From: Chitinophaga sp.
GTDB taxonomy: Bacteria > Bacteroidota > Bacteroidia > Chitinophagales > Chitinophagaceae
NCBI RefSeq assembly: GCF_019236475.1
Contig: NZ_JAFAIX010000003.1
Coordinates: forward strand, 124,001-188,000
Length of the DNA stretch: 64,000 bases
Direction of reading: 5' to 3'
Shown: in pieces, positions 28,738 to 37,429 of the stretch
Layout of the letters: each line of letters opens with the position of its first letter
Position numbering within the stretch: position 1 is the stretch's first letter
Translations under genes and position numbers: made by a program
The notes under the pieces: model-generated
The model's input: the letters and a program-made list of their open reading frames with translations, nothing else
Database searches by the model: none
What the model was told of the DNA's origin: nothing

Positions 28738-28828
28738 CTGTATCAAAAAACGAGAGGTGACGTCTGCGACGTCACCTCTCGTTTTTGTCTTTTTCGTCGC
28801 CCCCTGCCCGATGGGCAGGGACGACAGG
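28738..28828. repeat. Intergenic stem-loop element, copy 2
   Basis: A perfect 19-bp hairpin (AAAAACGAGAGGTGACGTC with loop TGC) spans 28746-28786 and is followed by a second hairpin CGTCGCCCCCTGCCC / GGGCAGGGACGACAG at 28795-28827. Layout, the leading CTGTATCAAAA and the core match copy 1 at 571-650, while the outer stem sequence differs with compensating changes. It separates the convergent aldo/keto reductase and Old Yellow Enzyme genes. Confidence 0.75.
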
Positions 28829-28857
28829 AAGGAAAGTTTTTACTTTTAATTCAACTT

Positions 28858-29934
28858 CTATTTATGTGTTCTTTTTGCGCGAACGTATTGAATAGGCCAT
28901 GGCATCTCCTGGAAGTCCAGTTCAGTGGCTGCCCGCAGGGGGAAATAAGGGTCGCGTAGCAGTTCTCTGGCCATCAGCACCAGATCGGCTCGGCCATCAG
29001 CGATGATTCCATTGGCTTCAGAGGAGGTAGTAATTAACCCAACCGCCCCGGTAGCGATCCCTGTTTCTTTTTTAATTTGTTCCGCAAAGGGCACTTGGTA
29101 TAATGGTCCAACTGGGATTTTCTGGTCTTTTGAAAGTCCACCGCTACTAGTATCGATCAGGTCCACGCCTTCTTCTTTCAGCACAGCCGCCAGTTTCACG
29201 GATTCTTCCGGTGTCCAGCCGCCGGGTACCCAGTCGGTCGCGGACATGCGTACCAGCAAGGGATATTGCTGAGGGATCACCGCCCTTACCGCTATTACAA
29301 TTTCTAAGATTAGGCGTATCCTGTTTTCAAAGGAGCCGCCATAGTTATCTGTTCGGTGGTTACTGATGGGCGACAAAAAGCTATGGATCAGATAGCCGTG
29401 TGCACCATGCAGTTCGATGACTTCAAATCCGGCTCTGATGGCCCTATCAGCGGCCGTAGCAAAATCGTGTATCACCTTTCTAATACCCTCATCTGTTAAG
29501 GCTTCTGGCATGGGATATACCTCATTGAAAGGGATGGCGCTAGGGGCTACCGGCGTCCAGCCGCCTTGATCATGCGGGATCGCTTTATTGCCTTCCCAAG
29601 GGCGCGAAGTGCTCGCCTTTCTGCCCGCATGGGCCAATTGCATGCCTGGCACAGCGCCTTGCGACTTAATAAATTGCGTAATACGCTGTAGCATTGGGAT
29701 ATGTTCCTCTTTCCAGATACCCAGATCTTGTGGAGAGATACGTGCTTCTGGAGAAACAGCAGCAGCCTCCGTCAGCACCAGTGCCGCCCCTCCTACTGCC
29801 CGGCTACCCAGGTGTACCAGGTGCCAGTCGTTTGCAAAACCATCTTCAGAAGAGTATTCACACATCGGAGATACCGCGATGCGGTTTTTTAGGGTAATGG
29901 AGCGGAGATGTAGTGGCTGAAAGAGATGTATCAT
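28858..29934 (-). CDS. NADH:flavin oxidoreductase, Old Yellow Enzyme family (YqjM/NamA-like)
   Basis: 358 aa. The N-terminus (LFQPLHLRSITLKNRIAVSP, then MCEYSSEDG) has the Cys that is typical of the thermophilic-like YqjM class; HGAHGYLIHSFLSPISNHR is the conserved TIM-barrel motif, and RTDNYGGSFENR binds flavin. QLAHAGRKAS carries the active-site His region. FMN-dependent ene-reductase of alpha,beta-unsaturated carbonyls. The gene is alone and convergent with the aldo/keto reductase; its physiological substrate is unknown. Confidence 0.92.
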   Translation of the reverse strand: MIHLFQPLHLRSITLKNRIAVSPMCEYSSEDGFANDWHLVHLGSRAVGGAALVLTEAAAVSPEARISPQDLGIWKEEHIPMLQRITQFIKSQGAVPGMQLAHAGRKASTSRPWEGNKAIPHDQGGWTPVAPSAIPFNEVYPMPEALTDEGIRKVIHDFATAADRAIRAGFEVIELHGAHGYLIHSFLSPISNHRTDNYGGSFENRIRLILEIVIAVRAVIPQQYPLLVRMSATDWVPGGWTPEESVKLAAVLKEEGVDLIDTSSGGLSKDQKIPVGPLYQVPFAEQIKKETGIATGAVGLITTSSEANGIIADGRADLVLMARELLRDPYFPLRAATELDFQEMPWPIQYVRAKRTHK

Positions 29935-30229
29935 GTAGAATCAGATTTAACCCAAATCGAAGTTAACAAAACAGTATTTAAATAGAGGACTAGTCATCAA
30001 TCTATTAATCAAAATTTTCGAAATCTCTATCTTGCCGAGAATTGCCATACCAAATTAATACGTAAATATTTTAGGACTGCCATACACTTTCTTATGCCTA
30101 TACAATCGATGTGAGTGGGTCAATTATCCTAAAGAAACAACTACCAAACTATTCATTTTCATGCAGTATCCGAGAATGCTTTGAGAAGTCCACTTCAATT
30201 CATATTCACTTCTAAAACGTAAACAAATT

Positions 30230-31183
30230 ATGCAAACACTCACTTACCGTGACATCTACTGTCCGTTCGAAGATGCAATCAGCCCATTTGCCGAAAAGTT
30301 GGAAAACGAAATCAAGTCTTGGATTAATCAGGACTATGGCTATTTACCAGAGAAGATAAGGCGCAAATATGAGCATACCGGTGTTGGGTATGTAGGCGCA
30401 CGATTATTCCCTAAAACCAGTTACAGCGGCTTGATCAGCATTTGCAGATTTTCCTTATGGGCTTTTATCAATGATGACGCGTACGAAAGATGTAACACTG
30501 AACAGTTGGAGATTTTACGACTGCAAGTAATCGCAGCGCTCAGAGGGCAAGCTGTTGAGTCGGATACCATTACCAATCTGCAATTGCCTGTTTTGCGGAA
30601 GGAACTTTTAAAGTTGGGAGGTGCCTCTTGGATGAACAGATTTATCAATAGTCTGGATAGTTATTTCAAAGGTATGCAACTTGAAATACCTTATCGCAGT
30701 CAACTAAAATTCCCCAAACTGGAGAAGTACAAATTAATCAGAGAGATAGCCGCTTGCGTATATCCGTTGGTGGACCTGATAGAATTAGAAACAGGTACTG
30801 TGCTGCCGGACGAGGTTGCGTTGCATCCGATTATCCGCCGGTTTGCGCAATTAACTTGCCGGATTATGGCGTGGGCAAACGATTTTTACTCTGCCCCATT
30901 GGAAGATGGTCATGATGTTTTAAACTTAGTATTGATTATTCGAAATGAAGAGAATTGTACTATGGAAGAGGCTTATACTAAGGCCATCGCTATTCACAAT
31001 ACGGATATCCAGGAATTTATAGTCTTACGTACTGTACTTCCGGATTTCGGGGAATGGAATAGCACTGTCAATAAATTCCTGGAAAACATTACATTAATGA
31101 TTACAGGGCATTTACAATGGCTGGAGTTAAATACTGCAAGGTATAAACGCGGTGGCCATCCTGGAAGCGATTTCCAGAACTAA
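30230..31183 (+). CDS. Class I terpene synthase (terpene cyclase)
   Basis: 317 aa, the size of bacterial sesqui/diterpene cyclases. The Asp-rich motif is DDAYE at residues 82-86 and the NSE triad is NDFYSAPLE at 217-225 (Asn217, Ser221, Glu225), with the terminal Arg304-Tyr305 pair. All metal-binding residues are intact, so an active Mg2+-dependent cyclase is likely. Cyclases of this kind are known from Chitinophaga pinensis. The product cannot be told from sequence. No prenyltransferase, P450 or methyltransferase is adjacent; it converges with the second hybrid kinase. Confidence 0.88.
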   Translation: MQTLTYRDIYCPFEDAISPFAEKLENEIKSWINQDYGYLPEKIRRKYEHTGVGYVGARLFPKTSYSGLISICRFSLWAFINDDAYERCNTEQLEILRLQVIAALRGQAVESDTITNLQLPVLRKELLKLGGASWMNRFINSLDSYFKGMQLEIPYRSQLKFPKLEKYKLIREIAACVYPLVDLIELETGTVLPDEVALHPIIRRFAQLTCRIMAWANDFYSAPLEDGHDVLNLVLIIRNEENCTMEEAYTKAIAIHNTDIQEFIVLRTVLPDFGEWNSTVNKFLENITLMITGHLQWLELNTARYKRGGHPGSDFQN

Positions 31184-31191
31184 ATTTCAGA

Positions 31192-31225
31192 TGGGAGTCG
31201 TACCATTAATGGTGCGGCTCCTCTT
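31192..31225. terminator. Hairpin between terpene synthase and hybrid kinase
   Basis: GGGAGTCGTACCATTAATGGTGCGGCTCC folds into an imperfect inverted repeat (G-U allowed). It starts 9 bp after the terpene synthase stop and overlaps the last codons of the convergent kinase. Confidence 0.6.
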
Positions 31226-32942
31226 TAAAATACTTCTGCAGGATATGCTGTAATTGTTTAAATTCTACTGGTTTGGTAATATAGTCATTTGCACCGGCCA
31301 CCATTATTTCCTCAATAGATTCTTTGAAAGCATCTCCGGAAACAACGACTACTGGTATATTGGACAGGTCCGAAGATTTGCGTATTTCTTTCAGAGCATC
31401 CAGGCCATTGAGAACGGGCATATGCGTATCCAGGAAAATAAGATCTGGTTTCTGCTGATGGGCTAGGTCAATACCTTCCCTACCATCGCCAGCAACCGAA
31501 ATGATACAGTTCATTTCTGTGAGGAATTTGCTGATGATCATTTGGCTCATAAGATTATCCTCAATAATTAGCACATGGAGGTCTTTATATTCGCTTTCGA
31601 AGATGGTAGGTTTGAGATCTTGTACACGTGATTTATTACCAATTTGAAGGGGGCATGTAAGCAGAAAGACAGAACCTTTATCTCCGGTGGATTCCAGTTG
31701 AAGTTCTCCTCCCATTAGTTCAGCAAAGCGTTTGGAGATAGAGAGTCCGAGGCCGGTACTTTCAAAGAAGTCCACCTTTTCAAAGACAAAGGCATCAAAA
31801 ATTTTATCTTCAAACCCTTGTTTGATTCCTGGGCCTTCATCGCTGATTCTGAGTTGCCAGGTGTTTTCTTTCGGGGCAAGACTGACGTTTATGCTAGCAT
31901 TCTGCGGGGAGAATTTAATCGCATTAGAGATCAGGTTATTTACAATCTGCATTAGCTTCACCGCATCTGCGATAATAACTGCTGGCATTCTTCTATCGAC
32001 CTCCAGTTGAATCTTTACATTCTTTTGTTTAGAGATATAGGTATGGGTATTGACTATATCTTTTAGCCATTCGGTAGGTTCAATATGATCTGCAGTGATA
32101 TCGTCTGTTTTGCCTTTTTGAATTTTGGCGAGATCAAGGATATTATTGATAATACCTCTCACGCTGTAACTGGCTGCATACAGGTGTTCGGCCAAAGGCA
32201 AGATGGCATTGAGTTCAATTTTGTCTCTCCCTCTTTGCTTCGATTTTTCCAACTGCATGAGTAGTAGTTGGCTGATGCCAAAGATAGCGTTTAGAGGAGA
32301 CCTGATTTCATGAGAGGTTTCTTGGAGATATAATGTTTTATACAGATTAGCGATTTCCAGTTCTTTGGTTTTATCCGTTTGTCGTACGTATTGGAAAATC
32401 ACTACCAGGTTGAGGAAAAAGATCGTTCCAACTGCCAACCATCTGACGATATATTGATTTTCTATTGATAGGTCCAGTGGCGTAACAAATGATCTTTTAA
32501 AATTAAGCTCAAATGCCACTACGCCTATTATTGCCAGCGCGATGGTAGCCACTCGTATAGTCAGGCTCCGGAAAATCAGTAGGGAGGCACTAACTAGACA
32601 AAGCATCAATAATTCCAATGCGGAAGATGTCATTGGTCCGAATAGTAATCCGAAATAAAATGCAGAAAAGTTTTGTGCCACCAACATTAATATGCTGGCA
32701 GCGGTATTCCACCCAGCACGATTAATAAAAATTATGGAAACAAAGGCCATGCCTTCCAGTATTGCTGGAAACATGATTCCTTGCTGTTTAGTAGCAACAG
32801 CTAGGAGTGGTCCTAGTGTCAATGCAAAAAAGCCCGTGAACAGACTTAACGTGTTAACCAGAACAATTATCTTCTTTTCCTCCGGGGATTTCCCTATAGT
32901 ACCTGTTTCCCGGATTCTCTGATACAGCGTTTTAAGGTTCAT
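31206..32942 (-). CDS. Hybrid histidine kinase with multi-TM sensor
   Basis: 578 aa from the ATG at 32942 (MNLKTLYQRIRETG); the frame is open from 33017. Residues about 25-190 contain six to seven hydrophobic helices of an integral membrane sensor (7TM-like). HisKA carries the acceptor in ETSHEIRSPLNAIFG, the catalytic domain has NLISNAIKFS, DEGPGIK and TGLGLSISKRFAELMGG. The C-terminal receiver has LIFLDTHMPVLNG with the phospho-Asp and ends in a complete receiver fold. It has no output DNA-binding domain. The tail of the gene converges with the terpene synthase. Confidence 0.9.
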   Translation of the reverse strand: MNLKTLYQRIRETGTIGKSPEEKKIIVLVNTLSLFTGFFALTLGPLLAVATKQQGIMFPAILEGMAFVSIIFINRAGWNTAASILMLVAQNFSAFYFGLLFGPMTSSALELLMLCLVSASLLIFRSLTIRVATIALAIIGVVAFELNFKRSFVTPLDLSIENQYIVRWLAVGTIFFLNLVVIFQYVRQTDKTKELEIANLYKTLYLQETSHEIRSPLNAIFGISQLLLMQLEKSKQRGRDKIELNAILPLAEHLYAASYSVRGIINNILDLAKIQKGKTDDITADHIEPTEWLKDIVNTHTYISKQKNVKIQLEVDRRMPAVIIADAVKLMQIVNNLISNAIKFSPQNASINVSLAPKENTWQLRISDEGPGIKQGFEDKIFDAFVFEKVDFFESTGLGLSISKRFAELMGGELQLESTGDKGSVFLLTCPLQIGNKSRVQDLKPTIFESEYKDLHVLIIEDNLMSQMIISKFLTEMNCIISVAGDGREGIDLAHQQKPDLIFLDTHMPVLNGLDALKEIRKSSDLSNIPVVVVSGDAFKESIEEIMVAGANDYITKPVEFKQLQHILQKYFKEEPHH

Positions 32943-33148
32943 TACAGATAGCATTTGATCGATTGTGGTTATTACAGCAAGAGGGATCAAACTTACATAA
33001 CAATTGTAGATATCCACGGCATTCCGCCGTCATACTGCAATATATGTAATTTAACGACAACAGCTCAACTAATCGAGATTAAAAAACAATCCATTGGGCA
33101 TAGCCCCTGACGCATATTTTCCGATCTTGTTACAAATTCTCTATCCTA

Positions 33149-34282
33149 ATGAATCAACATCCGACGGCCAGTTTCCGTTTAATATTGGGGCGAGTTTTGT
33201 TTGGTTTCTTCTCCTTGTATCTGTTTCTTTACCTGTTCCAGATGCAGTCTTTTTTGATGAATATTACAGTCCTAAGTCCTTTCTGGCAGTGGCTGACCAC
33301 TCATACTGGGCGGTGGCTGAAAGGGGCGGCTTATGTCAATGACATTCATCCAACAGGCAGTAGTGATACCCTTTATCACTATGTCAGCGTTTTTACCATC
33401 CTGTTAGTGGCAATTACCGGCAGTGTGATCTGGAGTTTGGCTGATCGAAAGCGTCGCTCCATTGAACGGCAGCAGTATTGGGCGTTAGTCATCTTCCGTT
33501 ATAATCTCGCATTAATACTGTTTAGTTACGGTCTGAGCAAGGTTATCAAGAGTCAATTTCCTGATATCACCCTGTTGATGCTGGATACGGCTTTTGGGGA
33601 ATCCTCTCCTATGGGCCTGGCTTGGAAATTCTTTGGTTATTCAAAAGGGTACAACCTTTTTATGGGACTTGCAGAGGTGATTCCTGCCATCCTCCTGTTG
33701 TTCCGTCGAACCAGCTTAGCTGGCGCTCTCCTTTCGATTGGGGTAATGGGGAATGTTGCCATGTTGAATCTTTGTTACGATATCCCTGTCAAATTGTTTT
33801 CTATACATCTGGTTTTGGTATCCATTTTCATTGCGGCGCCGGAGTTATGGCGTCTATACCTGTTTTTCTTTACCAATAAGGCTGTGCCCCCTACCCGTCA
33901 GTATATACCGATATATACGAGCCGAACCGGGAAATCTATTTACCTGAGTGTAAAAATTCTTAGTTTGCTGACAATCATTGTATTGGAAAGTAGAACTATT
34001 TCCACCCTGATAAGTTTATCATTTGAAATGAATCAACATCCTCCGCTATTTGGGATTTATACGGTGGAACATAGCACTGTTCCTACGGATGCGCCTACTC
34101 ATTACCGGCATCTACAGCAAATATATCTGGATAATGGCAATGAGGCTAATTTACGATTACGATTTTTCGGAATAGTGCCCTCCAGGTATGTAGTTGATAC
34201 CGTTAAGCATACACTGACTATCCGCACCACGCCTGGTTCCATGGAATTCAATTATCGACAATTACCGGAAAATCGCAACTGA
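33149..34282 (+). CDS. DoxX-like multi-pass membrane protein
   Basis: 377 aa with about seven transmembrane helices in a DoxX/SURF4-like order (YGLSKVIKSQFPD and FMGLAEVIPAILLLFRRTSLAGALLSIGVMGNVAMLN recall DoxX helices) and a soluble C-terminal tail of about 70 residues with mixed beta content. Function unknown. It is a single gene, 206 bp upstream of the kinase start on the opposite strand, and is followed by two short lipoprotein-like genes. Confidence 0.65.
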   Translation: MNQHPTASFRLILGRVLFGFFSLYLFLYLFQMQSFLMNITVLSPFWQWLTTHTGRWLKGAAYVNDIHPTGSSDTLYHYVSVFTILLVAITGSVIWSLADRKRRSIERQQYWALVIFRYNLALILFSYGLSKVIKSQFPDITLLMLDTAFGESSPMGLAWKFFGYSKGYNLFMGLAEVIPAILLLFRRTSLAGALLSIGVMGNVAMLNLCYDIPVKLFSIHLVLVSIFIAAPELWRLYLFFFTNKAVPPTRQYIPIYTSRTGKSIYLSVKILSLLTIIVLESRTISTLISLSFEMNQHPPLFGIYTVEHSTVPTDAPTHYRHLQQIYLDNGNEANLRLRFFGIVPSRYVVDTVKHTLTIRTTPGSMEFNYRQLPENRN

Positions 34283-34391
34283 TCTGACTAGATTTATTTT
34301 GCAGAGACAGCCGTTTAGGTGGGTAGCAGAATATCCTTTGAACGAATAGCCTGGTTAAAGTGTAATGTATAGCAGTATCAAACGTATCTCG

Positions 34392-34559
34392 ATGAAAAAA
34401 TACATCCATTACCTACTGGTCTGCTGCCTGCTTACCCTAACCAGTTGCAAGATCATTGGCGCAATTTTCAAAGCGGGGGTCCTGGCAGGGATCATTATTG
34501 TGGTAGCCATACTGATATTGATTGTCTGGCTTATATTCAAGGGCATGAACCGGGATTAG
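34392..34559 (+). CDS. Small lipoprotein/membrane protein (55 aa)
   Basis: The ATG at 34392 gives MKKYIHYLLVCCLLTLTSCK, a signal peptide with a lipobox, followed by one long transmembrane helix (AGVLAGIIIVVAILILIVWLIF) and a short basic end. Short proteins like this are common in Bacteroidota and are often mislabelled as phosphatidate cytidylyltransferase, but no such domain is present. The frame begins upstream at 34365. The stop overlaps the convergent lipoprotein gene by 4 bp. Confidence 0.6.
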   Translation: MKKYIHYLLVCCLLTLTSCKIIGAIFKAGVLAGIIIVVAILILIVWLIFKGMNRD

Positions 34560-34720
34560 TGCCAAAACCGGATACTACCTTCATCCAGCCGAGTGATATG
34601 CAGCAATGCGTAATTAGCATGCGGGCGTGGAGGATGTGGTGGTGAAGGCGGCCTTTTTGGCGGCACACAACCTAGCGTTAAGAGCAAAACGACGCCTGTG
34701 ATACCGAGTAACTTCTTCAT
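34556..34720 (-). CDS. Short Pro-rich lipoprotein (54 aa)
   Basis: From the ATG at 34720: MKKLLGITGVVLLLTLGCVP is a lipoprotein signal with a lipobox Cys, followed by a Pro-rich tail (KRPPSPPHPPRPHAN). No domain recognised. The frame continues upstream through the tRNA, which is a shadow. Confidence 0.5.
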   Translation of the reverse strand: MKKLLGITGVVLLLTLGCVPPKRPPSPPHPPRPHANYALLHITRLDEGSIRFWH

Positions 34721-34802
34721 AGCACAGTGGTTTAGTTCATTATAACTACTACAAATCCGGGGCCTGACTTTCGCATAAATTACAAAAAAAAGTCTGTATA
34801 AT

Positions 34803-34832
34803 TTTGTTGTATACAAAAAATTACTACTTTTG
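34803..34832 (+). promoter_or_regulatory. Promoter of the tRNA-Pro gene
   Basis: TTTG (34803-34806), an 18-nt spacer and TACTTTTG (34825-34832) match the Bacteroidota -33/-7 consensus (TTTG, TAnnTTTG) and lie 36 bp before the tRNA. Confidence 0.75.
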
Positions 34833-34868
34833 CCGTCCTCTCCCGGAGAGGGAAAACCGGAAAAAGTT

Positions 34869-34942
34869 CGGGACGTAGCGCAGCCCGGTAGCGCACTAGC
34901 ATGGGGTGCTAGGGGTCGCAAGTTCGAATCTTGTCGTCCCGA
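34869..34942 (+). tRNA. tRNA-Pro(GGG)
   Basis: A 74-nt cloverleaf: acceptor CGGGACG/CGTCCCG, D arm GCGC...GCGC with AGCCCGGTA, anticodon stem CTAGC/GCTAG with loop ATGGGGT (anticodon GGG), and T arm with GTTCGAATC. CCA is not encoded. It is preceded by a strong promoter and followed after 12 bp by the hairpin that forms the left 40-bp repeat. Confidence 0.95.
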
Positions 34943-34954
34943 CTGAAAAATAAA

Positions 34955-34994
34955 AAGCTCTAAAGTCTTTAGTGATAAAGGTTTTAGAGCTTTT
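34955..34994. repeat. Left copy of a 40-bp direct repeat (tRNA-Pro terminator hairpin, putative att site)
   Basis: The 40 bp begin AAGCTCTAAAGTCTTTAGTG and end GGTTTTAGAGCTTTT; the arms AAGCTCTAAA and TTTTAGAGCTT pair, making the terminator of the tRNA gene. An identical copy lies at 40721-40760, the far end of the decayed island. Confidence 0.8.
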
Positions 34995-35072
34995 TTGCTT
35001 TTGGAATATTTTGAAATGTAGCAGGATTTGTAACCCAAAATAACCCATTAAATACCCTGTTTGGGCTGCAAA

Positions 35073-35194
35073 ATGGGATGCTCCAAAAAGACAAAGAAGG
35101 GCGAAATCAGCATAGGTAATAATAAGGGAAGAATCGTATTAAGATGGAGATACAATGGAATCAGATATCCATTATATCTACCCTATGACTATTG
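35073..35194 (+). pseudogene. Tyrosine integrase, N-terminal fragment
   Basis: About 41 codons starting at the ATG at 35073 read KGEISIGNNKGRIVLRWRYN, then GIRYPLYLPYDY. This is the arm-type DNA-binding start seen in tyrosine-type integrases (KG-xVSIxNxKGRIRLRWRY is the usual form). The reading ends where the mepB remnant of the opposite strand begins. A matching central fragment of the same family is found at 37175-37426, so I read both as one gene broken by the DNA between. Confidence 0.65.
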
Positions 35195-35745
35195 CCTGTT
35201 CGTTGTTCGTCTCGGCAATCAGTCTCGGCAATTGTCCCCAAAAGTTGTTTAGCCAAATTCAAATTTGTCTTACTGTTATTGTCAATTTTTAAAAAATATT
35301 TTGTCTGCCAAAGTTGGGTTTTTTCTGCTTGCTTATTTGTTACAGTGTCCCACGATGGATAAACCCTCATTCCACGTTTCCCTTCTTTACCGTTTCCTGT
35401 TATGATTCCTTTATCAAGCAATACTGGTTTGGGGAAAATAAATTACCCAAAGTCGTTTCCATTTTGTGAAGAAATAATAACAAAATCAATTTCGTCTGTA
35501 AAGCTAAATGCTTGAGTTATCCCTTTTTCATTGCGTTTCCAAATAGTTACGAATTGTCCTGTCTTAGTCGGTGTGATTTTAGAAATTCTGAATTTTATTT
35601 TTAGTCCATTCAGTCTAAAATTACAAGCTCCATATTCTTGGCTTTCGTCTTCGACGATTAATTCGCTAAAGTCAAAGCCACATTTGTTGTACACCAAAGT
35701 TTTAGCTATATGAAGATGATGTTGCAAATTACTGTTGTCTATCAA
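35161..35745 (-). pseudogene. mepB-like gene with an in-frame stop codon
   Basis: The upper part (35443-35745) reads EYGACNFRLNGLKIKFRISK, then ITPTKTGQFVTIWKRN and IDFVIISSQNGNDFG, then TAA at 35443-35445. The same frame continues FIFPKPVLLDKGIITGNG and RVYPSWDTVTNK with QAEKTQLWQTKYF, the second half of the MepB domain. The expected residue at the stop is Gln, so one C-to-T change (CAA to TAA) explains it. MepB proteins are nucleic-acid- or stress-linked proteins of unknown activity. The C-terminal end runs into the integrase fragment and is probably non-native. Confidence 0.75.
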
Positions 35746-36043
35746 GTCTGCGTTCTTTGTTATTTAATTTCGCTATAATCCTTGCCTGTGCTGAGTTTGA
35801 TGAGTGTCAACTTACAATGACAGGCAACTCGAAAATAGACGCAATTGAACAATTTTCAAAATATTTAATATTAAACTGATAGGCTTTATTTATCAATTGA
35901 TTGTAAAAATTATACGCAATGCGTGTTTTGTATAAACTCCCCACTCACAACAATAATTTATTTTCCCGATCAATGCATTTTTGGTTATTTTCAACTTTAA
36001 GAAGGGTGCTATTGCGAACCTTCCATATCTTTAAGCTAACTAT

Positions 36044-37138
36044 ATGATGAACAAATTAGCCCTTCCTTTTTTCCTGCTTTTAGTAATGCTTCATACTGCT
36101 AATTGTCAATCATTGAATGTGTCTCAGCGGAAATTGCTGGATAGTCTGACGGCCGATATTGAGAAAAATGTCTATACAGGCATTCATAGCATACTGATTT
36201 CTAAAGGAGGAGAGCTGGTTTATGAGCATTATTTTAATGGTTGGAAAAGAGATTCCTTACACGATTCCCGCTCTTCCTTTAAATCAATTACCAGCCTCTT
36301 AACGGGTATCGCAATTGATAAAGGATTCATCAAAAACATACATCAAAAAGTATATTCCTTTTTTCCGGAGTATGCACCTTTCAGTAATTATGATGATCGA
36401 AAGAAGAGAATGACCATTAAAAACCTTCTTGAAATGAAGTCTGGGTTTGACTGTGAAGAATTTAATGGTGAAAAGGATTGTGAGGAGCTAATGGTGATTA
36501 CTAAAGATTGGCTTAGATTTTCCCTGGACCTTCCTATGAAGAATGCTCCCGGGAGGGTATGGGCTTATACTTCCTGTAATCCAATGGTCATTGGCGGGAT
36601 CATTAGTCATACAGCAAAAATGTCGATCATGGATTTTGCCAAAGAATATTTATTTGATCCAATGGGTATTACGGACTATAGATGGACAGTTGACTCCAGT
36701 GGTCATGCGACACCCGCCGGTTCATTTTATATTCGGCCGATAGACATGATGAAATTTGGGGAATTAGTAAGACAAAATGGGAGCTGGCATGGCCGACAAA
36801 TTGTCTCAGCATCGTGGTTGAGGGAATCAACCAGTACATTAACTCCTATACCTGATTTTTCCTTTGTAAAATTCAGTAGGTCGGAAATAGCTATCCCCCG
36901 GCCTACGTACTATGGATACTATTGGTATACGGAAATAATTAAGACTAAAAGTTTTCAGGAAGATGTTCTTTTTGCCTCTGGCAATGGTGGTCAATATATT
37001 ATGATAATCAAAAGCCTGGACCTTGTTATTGTTTTCACACAAGGAAATTATAATTCATCGAAAGCAAAAAGGGCCTTTGATATTTTAGCTAAATATATAT
37101 TGCCTATTTACACAAAAGAGAAACAAATTGATATCTAA
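36044..37138 (+). CDS. Serine hydrolase / class C beta-lactamase family protein
   Basis: 364 aa with a signal peptide (to about CQS, residue 22). The nucleophile motif SxxK is SSFK (about residue 77) followed by SITSLLTGIAIDKGF; the Tyr motif is AYTSCNPMVIGGII (about 183), and the third box is near SGNGGQYIMI (about 310), all in the order of the beta-lactamase/DD-peptidase fold. These proteins cleave peptides, esters or beta-lactams; nothing indicates which. The gene is intact, and it stands between the two integrase fragments, so it is probably cargo that arrived after integrase decay. Confidence 0.85.
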   Translation: MMNKLALPFFLLLVMLHTANCQSLNVSQRKLLDSLTADIEKNVYTGIHSILISKGGELVYEHYFNGWKRDSLHDSRSSFKSITSLLTGIAIDKGFIKNIHQKVYSFFPEYAPFSNYDDRKKRMTIKNLLEMKSGFDCEEFNGEKDCEELMVITKDWLRFSLDLPMKNAPGRVWAYTSCNPMVIGGIISHTAKMSIMDFAKEYLFDPMGITDYRWTVDSSGHATPAGSFYIRPIDMMKFGELVRQNGSWHGRQIVSASWLRESTSTLTPIPDFSFVKFSRSEIAIPRPTYYGYYWYTEIIKTKSFQEDVLFASGNGGQYIMIIKSLDLVIVFTQGNYNSSKAKRAFDILAKYILPIYTKEKQIDI

Positions 37139-37174
37139 AGTTGATAAAGTAGTTAGCCCATCCGTTTTTTAATA

Positions 37175-37426
37175 CGCCTGGCTAGTTTATTCAGGAGAAA
37201 TCCGTCAAAATCCACTTTTACACGTAGAGGAGATAAGCGAAGAAAGAAAAACGAACGGCGTAAACCGATTTCAGAAACTGAAATATTACATTTTCTGGAT
37301 GCCATTAAAAATGATACCTACTGTCCACCTTCATCACGTTTCAAACATTCCTTTTACTATCCTTTTCTCCTGTTCATCTTCCTTACTGGTGTAAGGAATG
37401 CTGAACTTTTATTTTCTAATAAGTAA
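37175..37426 (+). pseudogene. Tyrosine integrase, central fragment
   Basis: In one frame the DNA encodes RRKKNERRKPISETEILHFL, then DAIKNDTYCPPSSRFKHSFY and FLLFIFLTGVRNAELL before a TAA at 37424. This is the end of the core-binding domain and the start of the catalytic domain of tyrosine recombinases, where the T-G-x-R box carries the first catalytic Arg (TGVRNAEL). No start codon and no C-terminal HxxR or Tyr box follows, so it is a remnant. It is in the same orientation as the fragment at 35073. Confidence 0.65.
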
Positions 37427-37429
37427 ATG

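Noticed and set aside
34556..35038. 160-residue minus-strand frame across the tRNA gene
   Set aside because: Most of it runs through the tRNA and its terminator; only the lipoprotein-like end from 34720 was kept.
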